From an uncultured Eubacterium sp. (lineage in GTDB: Bacteria; Bacillota; Clostridia; Lachnospirales; Lachnospiraceae): a stretch of 20,366 nucleotides of DNA. A program made the position numbers and the translations under genes. Where the stretch lies: NCBI GenBank assembly GCA_910579075.1, contig CAJTSV010000069.1, positions 1,011 through 21,376 on the forward strand, written 5' to 3'. Of this stretch, positions 1 through 7,600 are shown piece by piece; the stretch's first letter is position 1, and the number at the start of each line of letters is the position of its first letter. The notes beneath the pieces are model-generated. The model was not told where the DNA came from, did no database searches, and saw only the letters and a program-made list of their open reading frames with translations.

Positions 1-591
1 GGCCGCCGCAATCAGGCTTCCCGTCCGTTCCACAATATGCGCAAGCAGCAGTCCGAGCACGGCTGCATAGCACAGCTGCACCAGATTAAAATGCAGCGCC
101 CCAAACAGCAGGGCTGACAATACCGCAGCCTGCGTGCTGCCACACTTTGCGCGGAGTCCCTGGTACACCAGCCCCCGGTACACAATTTCTTCGGCCAGCG
201 GCGCAAGAATGCACAGCGTCACGATTTCCACCGCCAGGCTGTTGTTATAAAAAATCTCCGTTACATGCGCATAGCCCGGAGAAATATCCTGAAACCTGGT
301 AAGAATCACGGTAAAAATATAATTGTTTGCAATCCCGCACATCACGACTGCCATGGCATAACAGAATGCTGCCGGATAACGGTAAATGCCTGTTTTATGG
401 CTGCAAAATGAAACCTGCTGCCTTTTTGCATGCCAGACAGCCAGAATCAGGCAGACAGCCACTGACACCGCCTGGCGCATGATATCCGAACGTACCAGCC
501 CGCTGGATGCAAGCAGGGCATAAACCAGATTGGTCAGCAGTGTATAAATCAGGGCCGGTGCCACCGCCTGCACAGCATCCCTGCTACGCAT
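1..591 (-). CDS. CPBP-family intramembrane metalloprotease (partial, 3' end outside window)
   Basis: The minus-strand frame is open from an ATG at 591 to the window edge (197 codons, no stop), so the C-terminus is missing. The protein is very hydrophobic, with several membrane segments. It carries the CPBP/Abi signature: LAPLAEEIVYRG (paired Glu, then Arg) and, about 35 residues later, FGALHFN (the His motif). These are the predicted metal-binding and catalytic residues of the family, which includes CAAX-type prenyl proteases and bacteriocin self-immunity proteins. The start overlaps the last 8 bp of the folB-folK gene, so it is probably translationally coupled and belongs to the same transcript. 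The family call is firm. The substrate is unknown, and a direct role in folate metabolism is not implied. Confidence 0.85.
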   Translation of the reverse strand, partial: MRSRDAVQAVAPALIYTLLTNLVYALLASSGLVRSDIMRQAVSVAVCLILAVWHAKRQQVSFCSHKTGIYRYPAAFCYAMAVVMCGIANNYIFTVILTRFQDISPGYAHVTEIFYNNSLAVEIVTLCILAPLAEEIVYRGLVYQGLRAKCGSTQAAVLSALLFGALHFNLVQLCYAAVLGLLLAHIVERTGSLIAAA

Positions 592-1408
592 CTTCGTTCA
601 CCAGTTTGTCATGCAGCTGCTGCACGGTCTGGTGAAGAACCGGGTGCTGGTACCACGGGGCAATTTCACACAGCGGCTCTAGCACAAACTGGCGCCTGTG
701 CAGGTCTGCATGCGGGATTGTAAGCTGCGGGGTATTGAGCATGATATGGTCATAAAATAAGATATCCATATCCAGCGTGCGCGGCCCCCAGTGCACTTCC
801 CGCTTCCTTCCCGCATGTGCTTCTATTTCATGCAGCGCGTCTAAAAGCTGCTGCGGATTTAGAATGGTTTCTGCATGCAGCACACAGTTTAAAAAATAAT
901 CCTGGTCTGTATTTCCATATGGCTTTGTTTCAATAATCCGGGACTGACCGCATACCCTGCAGGAAGCAAGCGCATCCAGCTCCTTTATTCCCTTTTTCAG
1001 ATACGCTTCACGGTCACCCAGATTGGAGCCAAGCGAAAGATAAACATTGTGGCGGGTTCTGTCCACGGAAACACTTACGTTTTTAATCGGAAGCCCGATA
1101 GGTGCCCACGGCTTTTTTACTTTGATTCGGATTTTTTTCACCTGCGTGTATTTCATCATCAGTTCTTCCGCCAGATGCTCGGCCGCAGACTCAATCAGAC
1201 GGTACGTGTGCTCCTGCATGTATTTTGTCACAAAATGACAGACTGTGCCATAGTCAATCGTATGTTCCAGACAGTCTGTCTGTCCGGCCTTTGACAAATC
1301 CAGGTCCATATATACAGACACTAAAAACTGCTGTCCTAAAATATTCTCCTCCATATACACGCCGTGCTTTGCATAGATGCTCAGGTCTTGAATCATAATC
1401 TGGTCCAT
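584..1408 (-). CDS. folBK: Bifunctional dihydroneopterin aldolase / HPPK (FolB-FolK fusion)
   Basis: This 274-residue fusion carries two consecutive steps of dihydropterin synthesis. Residues 1-118 are dihydroneopterin aldolase, with KHGVYMEEN, the LIESAAEHLAEEL segment containing the substrate-binding Glu73, and the basic IKVKKP strand. Residues 120-274 are 6-hydroxymethyl-dihydropterin pyrophosphokinase, with SLGSNLGDR (125-133), WGPRTLDMDILFYD (207-220, the two Asp metal ligands) and HRRQFVLEPL (237-246). Together they convert dihydroneopterin to the pyrophosphorylated pterin used by FolP. The ATG is preceded by GGGGGA at suitable spacing. Downstream of folP, it has its own consensus promoter at 1537-1564 and a leader of about 120 nt. 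FolB-FolK fusions are known in Firmicutes, so this is not novel. Confidence 0.97.
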   Translation of the reverse strand: MDQIMIQDLSIYAKHGVYMEENILGQQFLVSVYMDLDLSKAGQTDCLEHTIDYGTVCHFVTKYMQEHTYRLIESAAEHLAEELMMKYTQVKKIRIKVKKPWAPIGLPIKNVSVSVDRTRHNVYLSLGSNLGDREAYLKKGIKELDALASCRVCGQSRIIETKPYGNTDQDYFLNCVLHAETILNPQQLLDALHEIEAHAGRKREVHWGPRTLDMDILFYDHIMLNTPQLTIPHADLHRRQFVLEPLCEIAPWYQHPVLHQTVQQLHDKLVNEDA

Positions 1409-1536
1409 TGAAAATTCCCCCTTGTACGCGCTTGTAAATATTTATCTCACACAAAAGAGGATAATAGTCTTACGAACTATTACCCCCGGTGAAAACATAT
1501 AACTCACTGCAAAAATAAAACGATAAAACTATCCTG

Positions 1537-1564
1537 ATTATACCCTATTTTGGACAAATGTCAA
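1537..1564 (-). promoter_or_regulatory. Consensus sigma-A promoter for folBK-CPBP, inside folP 3' end
   Basis: On the minus strand TTGACA is followed by a 16-bp spacer and TATAAT, both hexamers perfect. The -35 lies in the last folP codons and the -10 just after its stop. The resulting leader (about 1530 to 1409) contains a weak hairpin, TAATAGT/ACTATTA, followed by TCTTTTG. That could act as an attenuator, but it has no riboswitch signature I recognise. Confidence 0.85.
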
Positions 1565-2381
1565 TCTGTTTTCCATATAAAACCGCTTCTGCCATGCGCA
1601 CAGCCCTTGCATTTTCCTTTACATCATGCACCCGGACGAACGAGCAGTGCTTCAGCACTGCAAATACGGTTGTCACAAGCGTTCCTTCCACACGCTCCCC
1701 GGCCGGCAGATTCAGCGTAAGCCCGATAACCGACTTGCGCGAGGTTCCAAGCAGCAGCGGGTAACCGAGTCCGGCAGGCTGCTCCAGGCAGCGGATGGCT
1801 TCCAGATTGTTTTCGTATGTTTTTCCAAATCCAATGCCCGGGTCAAGAATTATCTTATCATCCGCTATCCCGGCATTTTGGGCAAGGGCAATCGATTGCT
1901 GCAGATCTGACGCCATATCCTTCATAAAATCCACATAAGGATTCTGTTCCAGGCAGCGGTTATGCATCAGGCAGCAGGCTGCGCCTGCCTGTGCAATGAC
2001 CCCGGCCATTTGTGTGTCATGTTTCAATCCCCAGATATCATTTACCATATCTGCGCCCGCAGCAAGGCATGCTTTTGCCGTGCCGCTCTTATAAGTATCA
2101 ATCGATAACGGAATGTCAAAATTCCTGCGAATCTGCTCTATGACAGGAACCGTGCGTTCGATTTCTTCTTCCTGCGAAACCGGCGTATATCCCGGCCTGG
2201 TAGATTCCCCGCCAAGGTCAAGGATGTCTGCGCCTTCTTTTATCATCTGCTCTGCGCGGCTTAGGGCCGCATCCATGCGGTTCCATTTTCCGCCGTCCGA
2301 AAATGAATCCGGTGTCAGATTCAGGATTCCCATAATGTAAGTCCGGTTTTCTGTGTGAAATTCTTTTGTGCCTATTTTCAT
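1545..2381 (-). CDS. folP: Dihydropteroate synthase
   Basis: The protein condenses 6-hydroxymethyl-dihydropterin pyrophosphate with p-aminobenzoate, the sulfonamide-sensitive step. Visible motifs are MGILNLTPDSFSDGG near the N-terminus, DLGGESTRPG, the PLSIDTYK strand, MVNDIWG, DPGIGFGKT, and a late GTSRKS pterin-binding motif. The frame stays open for 16 more codons upstream. The ATG at 2381 is preferred because AGGAG sits 9 nt before it and the protein then has the usual length (278 aa). It has its own promoter at 2414-2441 and is separated from folE by a terminator, so it is a separate transcription unit within the fol cluster. Confidence 0.97.
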   Translation of the reverse strand: MKIGTKEFHTENRTYIMGILNLTPDSFSDGGKWNRMDAALSRAEQMIKEGADILDLGGESTRPGYTPVSQEEEIERTVPVIEQIRRNFDIPLSIDTYKSGTAKACLAAGADMVNDIWGLKHDTQMAGVIAQAGAACCLMHNRCLEQNPYVDFMKDMASDLQQSIALAQNAGIADDKIILDPGIGFGKTYENNLEAIRCLEQPAGLGYPLLLGTSRKSVIGLTLNLPAGERVEGTLVTTVFAVLKHCSFVRVHDVKENARAVRMAEAVLYGKQIDICPK

Positions 2382-2413
2382 GTCAGTCTGCTCCTTTTGT
2401 TTTTCCATATAGT

Positions 2414-2441
2414 ATTTTAACGCACACAATCAGAATTTCAA
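2414..2441 (-). promoter_or_regulatory. Promoter of folP
   Basis: Minus strand TTGAAA, 16-bp spacer, TAAAAT. The predicted start is near 2407, which gives a short leader before the folP ATG at 2381. The ATG at 2429 is upstream of that start point, which supports the downstream start. Confidence 0.6.
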
Positions 2442-2463
2442 GCAAAAGAATTTCAGGTTCTGG

Positions 2464-2498
2464 AAAAAAGGTTACTGTTCACTTCGTGACCAGTAACC
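2464..2498 (-). terminator. Intrinsic terminator after folE
   Basis: GGTTACTG and CAGTAACC (8 bp) flank an inner TCAC/GTGA stem with a GAA loop. On the minus strand the stem is followed by six T. It lies 122 bp beyond the folE stop and ends the long operon starting at 9347. Its arm shares GGTTACTGTTCAC with the element at 9414. Confidence 0.85.
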
Positions 2499-2620
2499 TG
2501 TAATATAAAAGACTTTCCGTCTGCAAAATCGAACGCCATTACACCGGATTCATGTATCAAAATGCTGACAGATACAGACTGGCAAACACAGGAATTTCTG
2601 CATCCTTCCTGATACCCTGC

Positions 2621-3178
2621 TCAGTCCCGCTGCATCATCTGGAAAAACCGGTTCTGGAGCATATCATTATGTTCAAACTCTCCCCGGGCTGCATACGTCA
2701 CTGTCCGGCTGCCCGGTTTTTTAATGCCGCGCATCGTCATGCACAGGTGTTCTGCTTCCACCATTACCATCGCACCCTTCGGCTTTAAATACTCCATGAC
2801 TGCATCTGCTGTCTGTGCCGTCATCTGTTCCTGCAGCTGGAGCCTTCTTGCAAATACCTCCACGGTGCGCGCAAGCTTGCTCAGTCCGGCTACTTTTCCG
2901 TCCGGGATATAGGCAATATGCGCTTTTCCGTAAAACGGCAGCATATGGTGCTCGCACATGGAATAAAACGTAATATCCTTTTCCAGCACGATATCTGTCC
3001 TGTCAGAATGAAAGGTCTTTGCCAGGGGCTCCTTTGCACTCTGTCCCATTCCGGCAAATACTTCCTGATACATCCGGGCAATCCGCAGGGGCGTTTCCAC
3101 AAGCCCTTCCCGGGACGGGTCTTCCCCGATGCCTTCTAAAATCAGCCGGATGCCTTCCATTATTTTGTTCTCATCCAT
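2621..3178 (-). CDS. folE: GTP cyclohydrolase I
   Basis: This 185-residue type I enzyme converts GTP to 7,8-dihydroneopterin triphosphate, the first folate step. The zinc site is visible as Cys75 and His78 in MCEHHMLPF, with Cys146 in EHLCMTMRG; His77 and His144 match the catalytic His positions of the family. The substrate-loop region GLSKLARTVEVFARR and the C-terminal SRTVTYAARGEF are also typical. The start codon overlaps the folC stop by 8 bp (ATGGATGA), indicating translational coupling. It is the last gene before the terminator at 2464-2498. Confidence 0.98.
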   Translation of the reverse strand: MDENKIMEGIRLILEGIGEDPSREGLVETPLRIARMYQEVFAGMGQSAKEPLAKTFHSDRTDIVLEKDITFYSMCEHHMLPFYGKAHIAYIPDGKVAGLSKLARTVEVFARRLQLQEQMTAQTADAVMEYLKPKGAMVMVEAEHLCMTMRGIKKPGSRTVTYAARGEFEHNDMLQNRFFQMMQRD

Positions 3179-4502
3179 TGTCCATCACCGCCTGTTTTAA
3201 ATCTCCAAGATAGAAAAACGAGCCGAACGCCAGCACCGCGCCGCCGGTACCGGCCGCCCTGCGTGCCAGTGCCGCCGCATCGCAGATATCCGGCACATAC
3301 GCCGCATCCGCACAAAGCTGCGCTGCCTTTTCTGCCAGAAGCTTTCCATCCAGCGCCCTTGGATTATCCGGTGTCACTGTAAACACCCGGGACGCCAGCG
3401 GCAGCATCACCCGCAGCACCTTTTCATATTCCTTATCTGCAAGCATTCCAATAATATATACAAGCCTGCGGCCTGCCAGGCAGCCCTGCACCGTTTCGCG
3501 CAAAAGCAGTGCCGCCCCCTCATTATGCGCGCCATCGATATAAAAATCCGGGCCAGTGCCGATTTTTTCAAACCGCCCCGCAAGGCATGCTCCCGCCAGG
3601 CCCTTCAATACGGCATCTGCCGTAATCCGGATTCCTTTTTCCCGCAAAAGCGAAACCGCCGCCAGCACACAGGCCAGATTCTGCTTCTGGCATGCCCCTG
3701 CCAGCGCCAGCGTCCCCTGCAGGCCGCACAAATCCGGCGGCAGCAGCCCGCCTGCTTGCTGGCTGCTGCTTTTTCCTGTTTCAAACGCACTTCCCTGTGC
3801 GCTGTAAGAAAACCGGCTTAAAAAAAGCGGGACATCAGCGATGCGCAGCATGCTTCCTTTTTCTGCCGCCGCTTTTTGAAGCACTTCCATTACTTCGGAC
3901 GGCTGCACGGCTGTCACGCACGGACAGCCCGGCTTGATAATGCCGGCCTTTGCCGCTGCGATTTCCTGCAACGTATCACCGAGAATGGCCATATGGTCCC
4001 TGCTGATGGAAGTCAGGATGCTGCAGATGGGATGTTCTGTCACATTTGTGGCATCCAGCTCCCCGCCCAGCCCGGTTTCCAGCACCACAAAATCACACGC
4101 TTCGCGCTGGAAACAGCAAAAAGCAATGGCTGTCTCGATTTCAAAAGCAGTCGGATGCGCCAGCCCTTCCTGCGTCATCTGCGCACAGGCTGCCCTGACA
4201 TCCCCTGCTGCCTGTGCAAACTGTTCTTTTGAAACCGCAGCTCCATTGATTTTTATGATTTCCAGCGGGTGGAATACTGCCGGGGATGCATACTGCCCGG
4301 TTTTATAGCCCTGTGCTGCCAGAATCTGCGCAAGCATCGTGCATACAGAGCCCTTGCCGTTTGTCCCCGCAGCATGCAGGATAGAAAGCTGCCTGTGAAC
4401 ATTTCCAAGGCGGGACATCAGGCTTTTGATGCTGTCCAGCCCGTAAATGCTGCCATTTTTTCCCGCTTCTTTCACAAATTCCCTGGCCTGCTGATAATTC
4501 AT
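3171..4502 (-). CDS. folC: Folylpolyglutamate synthase / dihydrofolate synthase
   Basis: A Mur-ligase-family protein of 443 aa that adds glutamate to dihydropteroate and then to folates, using ATP. Seen in order: the P-loop HAAGTNGKGS (43-52), GQYASPAVFHPLEIIKING, the GLGGELDATNV motif, SRDHMAILGDTLQEIAAAKAGIIK, and the C-terminal FYIDGAHNEGA (family GAHNP-like) and VTPDNPRALD motifs. It starts 3 bp after the gpsA stop and overlaps folE by 8 bp, so gpsA-folC-folE is one tight operon. GC content is higher than in its neighbours, but the protein looks intact. Confidence 0.96.
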   Translation of the reverse strand: MNYQQAREFVKEAGKNGSIYGLDSIKSLMSRLGNVHRQLSILHAAGTNGKGSVCTMLAQILAAQGYKTGQYASPAVFHPLEIIKINGAAVSKEQFAQAAGDVRAACAQMTQEGLAHPTAFEIETAIAFCCFQREACDFVVLETGLGGELDATNVTEHPICSILTSISRDHMAILGDTLQEIAAAKAGIIKPGCPCVTAVQPSEVMEVLQKAAAEKGSMLRIADVPLFLSRFSYSAQGSAFETGKSSSQQAGGLLPPDLCGLQGTLALAGACQKQNLACVLAAVSLLREKGIRITADAVLKGLAGACLAGRFEKIGTGPDFYIDGAHNEGAALLLRETVQGCLAGRRLVYIIGMLADKEYEKVLRVMLPLASRVFTVTPDNPRALDGKLLAEKAAQLCADAAYVPDICDAAALARRAAGTGGAVLAFGSFFYLGDLKQAVMDNG

Positions 4503-4505
4503 CGG

Positions 4506-5519
4506 CTATGCCTCCCAGACAGGCTCGTCATTTTCTGCCTTTTTGTCCCTTGTCATCAGCTCATAGACAGCATCCTTTGCCGGCTTGTTTTCAAATAAAA
4601 CGGCATTCACCTGTTCGATAATCGGAAGTGAAGTATTGTATTTTTGGGCCAGCCCGATGGCTGCCCTGGCAGAATACACGCCTTCTACGACCATTTTTAC
4701 TTCATCCATAGCCTGCTGCATGGTATAGCCCTGTCCAATCAGCATGCCCGCCCTGCGGTTGCGGCTGTGCCTGCTCGCACACGTGACAATCAGGTCCCCG
4801 ATTCCGGTCAGCCCGCTAATGGTTTCGAATTTTGCACCCATCGCAAGCGCCAGCCTGCCAATTTCATTAATGCCCCTGGTAATCAGCGCTGCTTTTGTAT
4901 TATCGCCATATCCAAGGCCGTCTGCCATGCCCGCTGCAAGTGCAATGACATTTTTAAGAGACGCCCCGACTTCCATGCCGGTTACATCCGGGCTTGTGTA
5001 GACGCGGAATGCTTCATTCATAAAATAATGCTGTACGCGCTCGGCTGTTTCCCTGCTTTTCGCCCCGGCTACGACAGCGGTCGGCATCCCACACCCTGCT
5101 TCTTCTGCATGGGACGGGCCGGATAATACCGCCGTAACCGACTGCGGAATTTCCTGGCTGATAACCTGTGATAAGGTCATCAGCGTTTCTTCTTCAATGC
5201 CTTTGGCCACGCTGATAATCAGCTGCCCTTTTTCCACATGCGGGGCCATGCTTTTTGCCGTGCTTCTGGCATACATCGACGGTACCGCCAGTACAAGCGC
5301 TTCCATGCCGCATACCGCCTGACGGATATCGGATGTAAACCGGATGGATTCTGCCAGCTTTACCCCCGGCAGCTTTTCCACATGCTCCCTGTGTTCCTGC
5401 AGCATTGCAATCTCCGAAGGAAGCGCAGACCATACCGTTACTGCATGCCCGTTTTTTTCCAGCACTACCGCCAGCGCTGTTCCCCAGCTTCCCGCACCAA
5501 TCATTCCTATTTCTGCCAT
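4506..5519 (-). CDS. gpsA: Glycerol-3-phosphate dehydrogenase [NAD(P)+]
   Basis: The enzyme reduces dihydroxyacetone phosphate to sn-glycerol-3-phosphate, the acceptor for PlsY. The Rossmann motif GAGSWGTALA lies at the N-terminus, followed by AVPSMYAR, SVAKGIEEETL, SGPSHAEE, the catalytic-Lys region GASLKNVIALAAGM, and SGLTGIGDLIVTC with the downstream SRNRRAG. The frame is open to 5615, but the ATG at 5519 is chosen because GGAAGG lies just upstream and the Rossmann strand begins at once (337 aa, normal). It lies downstream of plsY with a 114-bp gap in which I see nothing else. Confidence 0.97.
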   Translation of the reverse strand: MAEIGMIGAGSWGTALAVVLEKNGHAVTVWSALPSEIAMLQEHREHVEKLPGVKLAESIRFTSDIRQAVCGMEALVLAVPSMYARSTAKSMAPHVEKGQLIISVAKGIEEETLMTLSQVISQEIPQSVTAVLSGPSHAEEAGCGMPTAVVAGAKSRETAERVQHYFMNEAFRVYTSPDVTGMEVGASLKNVIALAAGMADGLGYGDNTKAALITRGINEIGRLALAMGAKFETISGLTGIGDLIVTCASRHSRNRRAGMLIGQGYTMQQAMDEVKMVVEGVYSARAAIGLAQKYNTSLPIIEQVNAVLFENKPAKDAVYELMTRDKKAENDEPVWEA

Positions 5520-5633
5520 TTCTGTCCCTTCCTGTTTTTCCTGTTTTTCTACCCTCATGCATTCCTGCATGCATTTCCGTTTTCTGTCCGCATGTATGCT
5601 GCGGTTTCCAGACAATCCGTTTTACCCTGCGGC

Positions 5634-6275
5634 TTATTTCTGCACGCCGACCTTGTTTTCCGTCCCGTTTAACAGCCTTCTGATATTGGACTGATGCCGG
5701 ATTAATCCCAAAAGGCAGACGGCTCCGACGACGAGGTAAATTTCAAAGCATGCCTGCTGCGGCGCTCCCAGCACCCCGTTTAGCCCGAATATCAGGGTCT
5801 GGATAAAAAATCCGATACAGACAAGCAGCGACCCGACCGATACATATTTTTTCACAAATATGCTGAGTACAAATAAAAGCAGGCAGACCGGGACAGCCTG
5901 CGGGCAGAACGCCAGCATCATTCCGGCTGTCGTGGCAATGCCCTTGCCGCCTTTGAATTTCAGATGCACCGGAAAATTGTGTCCGAGCACTGCCCCAAGC
6001 CCTGCATACGCTTCCAGTATTTTTACCCCGTCCGGATAACGGCCACGGAAGATAAGCCATACAAGCAGCACGGCAAATACTCCCTTAAACCCGTCGCCAA
6101 GAAACACAAGCACGCCTGCCTTTTTTCCAAGCGTGCGGAACGTGTTTGTCGTCCCGATATTGCCGCTGCCCATCTGGCGGATATCTACATTTACATGCCT
6201 TGCATAAAAATAGCCTGTCGTAAACAGCCCGAACAGATAGCCGATAACGATGGAAAGGATGCGTGCTGCTGTCAT
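5634..6275 (-). CDS. plsY: Glycerol-3-phosphate acyltransferase PlsY
   Basis: A membrane enzyme of 213 aa that transfers an acyl group from acyl phosphate to glycerol-3-phosphate, giving lysophosphatidate. All three conserved cytosolic motifs are present: MGSGNIGTTN, then VLGHNFPVHLKFKGGKGIAT, then RHQSNIRRLLNGTENK at the C-terminus. Several transmembrane helices lie between them. The start overlaps the der stop by 4 bp (ATGA), so it is translationally coupled to der. It precedes gpsA, which supplies its acceptor substrate. Confidence 0.97.
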   Translation of the reverse strand: MTAARILSIVIGYLFGLFTTGYFYARHVNVDIRQMGSGNIGTTNTFRTLGKKAGVLVFLGDGFKGVFAVLLVWLIFRGRYPDGVKILEAYAGLGAVLGHNFPVHLKFKGGKGIATTAGMMLAFCPQAVPVCLLLFVLSIFVKKYVSVGSLLVCIGFFIQTLIFGLNGVLGAPQQACFEIYLVVGAVCLLGLIRHQSNIRRLLNGTENKVGVQK

Positions 6276-7600
6276 TTTCTGTTCTCCTTTCGTTCACGGA
6301 TAATGAATTTTAACGCTGTTCCCCGGAATCCAAAAGCATCCCGGATCCGGTTTTCAATATATCTTGTGTACGAAAAATGCATCAGCTCCCGGTCATTTAC
6401 AAATATGACAAACGTTGGCGGTTTCACCGATACCTGCGTGATATAATACAGCCTGAGCCGCTTGCCCTTGTCATAAGGCGGCTGCTGCATGGCCACTGCC
6501 TCGGTCATAATTTCGTTCAGCACACCGGTTGACACACGCATGCTGTTATTCTGGATAACCATGTCAATCATGCCGAATATCTTGTGCAGCCGCTGTCCTG
6601 TTTTTGCAGAAATAAACATAATCTCGGCATACGGCATAAAACTCAGTACCTGGCGGATGCGCTCGGTATACCGGTAAATCGTTTTGTCGTCCTTTTCGAC
6701 AATGTCCCATTTATTGACCGCTATAATAATGCCTTTTCCACGGTCATGGGCAATGCCTGCGATTTTGGCATCCTGCTCGGACACGCCTTCTGCGCCGTCA
6801 ATCAGTATCATGACCACGTCCGCGCGTTCGACCGCTGTCACGGCACGGATAATGCTGTAGCGCTCGATTTCTTCCTTGATTTTATTTTTGCGCCGGATGC
6901 CTGCCGTATCAATCAGCACATACTCCTGGCCGTTATATACGACCTCGGTATCGATGGCATCGCGTGTCGTTCCTGCAATATCCGATACAATCACGCGGTC
7001 TTTTCCGCAGAGCTTATTAACCAGGGAAGATTTTCCGGTATTCGGCTTTCCGACAATGGCAATTTTCGGGCGTTCGTCTTCGGCTTCTTCCTCGTTCCTT
7101 TCCGGGAAATACCCGATGACCTCGTCAAGCATGTCGCCAAGCCCGAGCCTGGAAGCGGCTGAAACAGGCACTGGCTCCCCAAGTCCGAGATTGTAAAATT
7201 CGTATACATCCATCATGTATTTTTCAAAGCTGTCGACTTTATTGACGGCCAATATCACCGGCTTGTGGGATCGGCGCAGCATATCTGCAACTTTTGCATC
7301 CGCATCCACCAGCCCCTGGCGCACATCCGTCATCATAATAATCACATCTGCCGTATCGATGGCAATCTGTGCCTGCTCGCGCATCTGTGATAAAATAATG
7401 TCCTTACTGTCCGGTTCAATTCCCCCGGTATCAATCATCGTAAAATCATGGCCTGTCCAGGAAACATCCGCATAAATGCGGTCCCTGGTAACACCCGGCG
7501 TGTCCTGCACAATCGAAATGCGCGAGCCTGCCAGCGCATTAAACAGCGTCGACTTTCCGACGTTCGGCCGCCCTACTATCGCTACAATTGGTCTGCTCAT
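6272..7600 (-). CDS. der: Ribosome biogenesis GTPase Der (EngA)
   Basis: An essential tandem-GTPase of 442 aa that acts in maturation of the 50S subunit. The first G domain has GRPNVGKST (10-18), DTGG and NKVD. The second has GKPNTGKSS (184-192), DTAG and NKWD. A C-terminal KH-like domain follows (KPPTFVIFVNDRELMHFSYTRYIENRIRDAFGFRGTALKF). AGGAG precedes the ATG. The first 62 bp, including the codons of the first P-loop, are also read in another frame as the C-terminal tail of the upstream radical-SAM protein. Confidence 0.98.
   Translation of the reverse strand: MSRPIVAIVGRPNVGKSTLFNALAGSRISIVQDTPGVTRDRIYADVSWTGHDFTMIDTGGIEPDSKDIILSQMREQAQIAIDTADVIIMMTDVRQGLVDADAKVADMLRRSHKPVILAVNKVDSFEKYMMDVYEFYNLGLGEPVPVSAASRLGLGDMLDEVIGYFPERNEEEAEDERPKIAIVGKPNTGKSSLVNKLCGKDRVIVSDIAGTTRDAIDTEVVYNGQEYVLIDTAGIRRKNKIKEEIERYSIIRAVTAVERADVVMILIDGAEGVSEQDAKIAGIAHDRGKGIIIAVNKWDIVEKDDKTIYRYTERIRQVLSFMPYAEIMFISAKTGQRLHKIFGMIDMVIQNNSMRVSTGVLNEIMTEAVAMQQPPYDKGKRLRLYYITQVSVKPPTFVIFVNDRELMHFSYTRYIENRIRDAFGFRGTALKFIIRERKENRK

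Noticed and set aside
1409..1536. Tetrahydrofolate riboswitch in the folBK leader
   Set aside because: The conserved THF riboswitch sequences are not seen; only one weak hairpin is present.
5520..5615. N-terminal extension of GpsA
   Set aside because: The Rossmann motif directly follows the ATG at 5519, which has a proper RBS; the extra 32 codons are charged and unlike the family.
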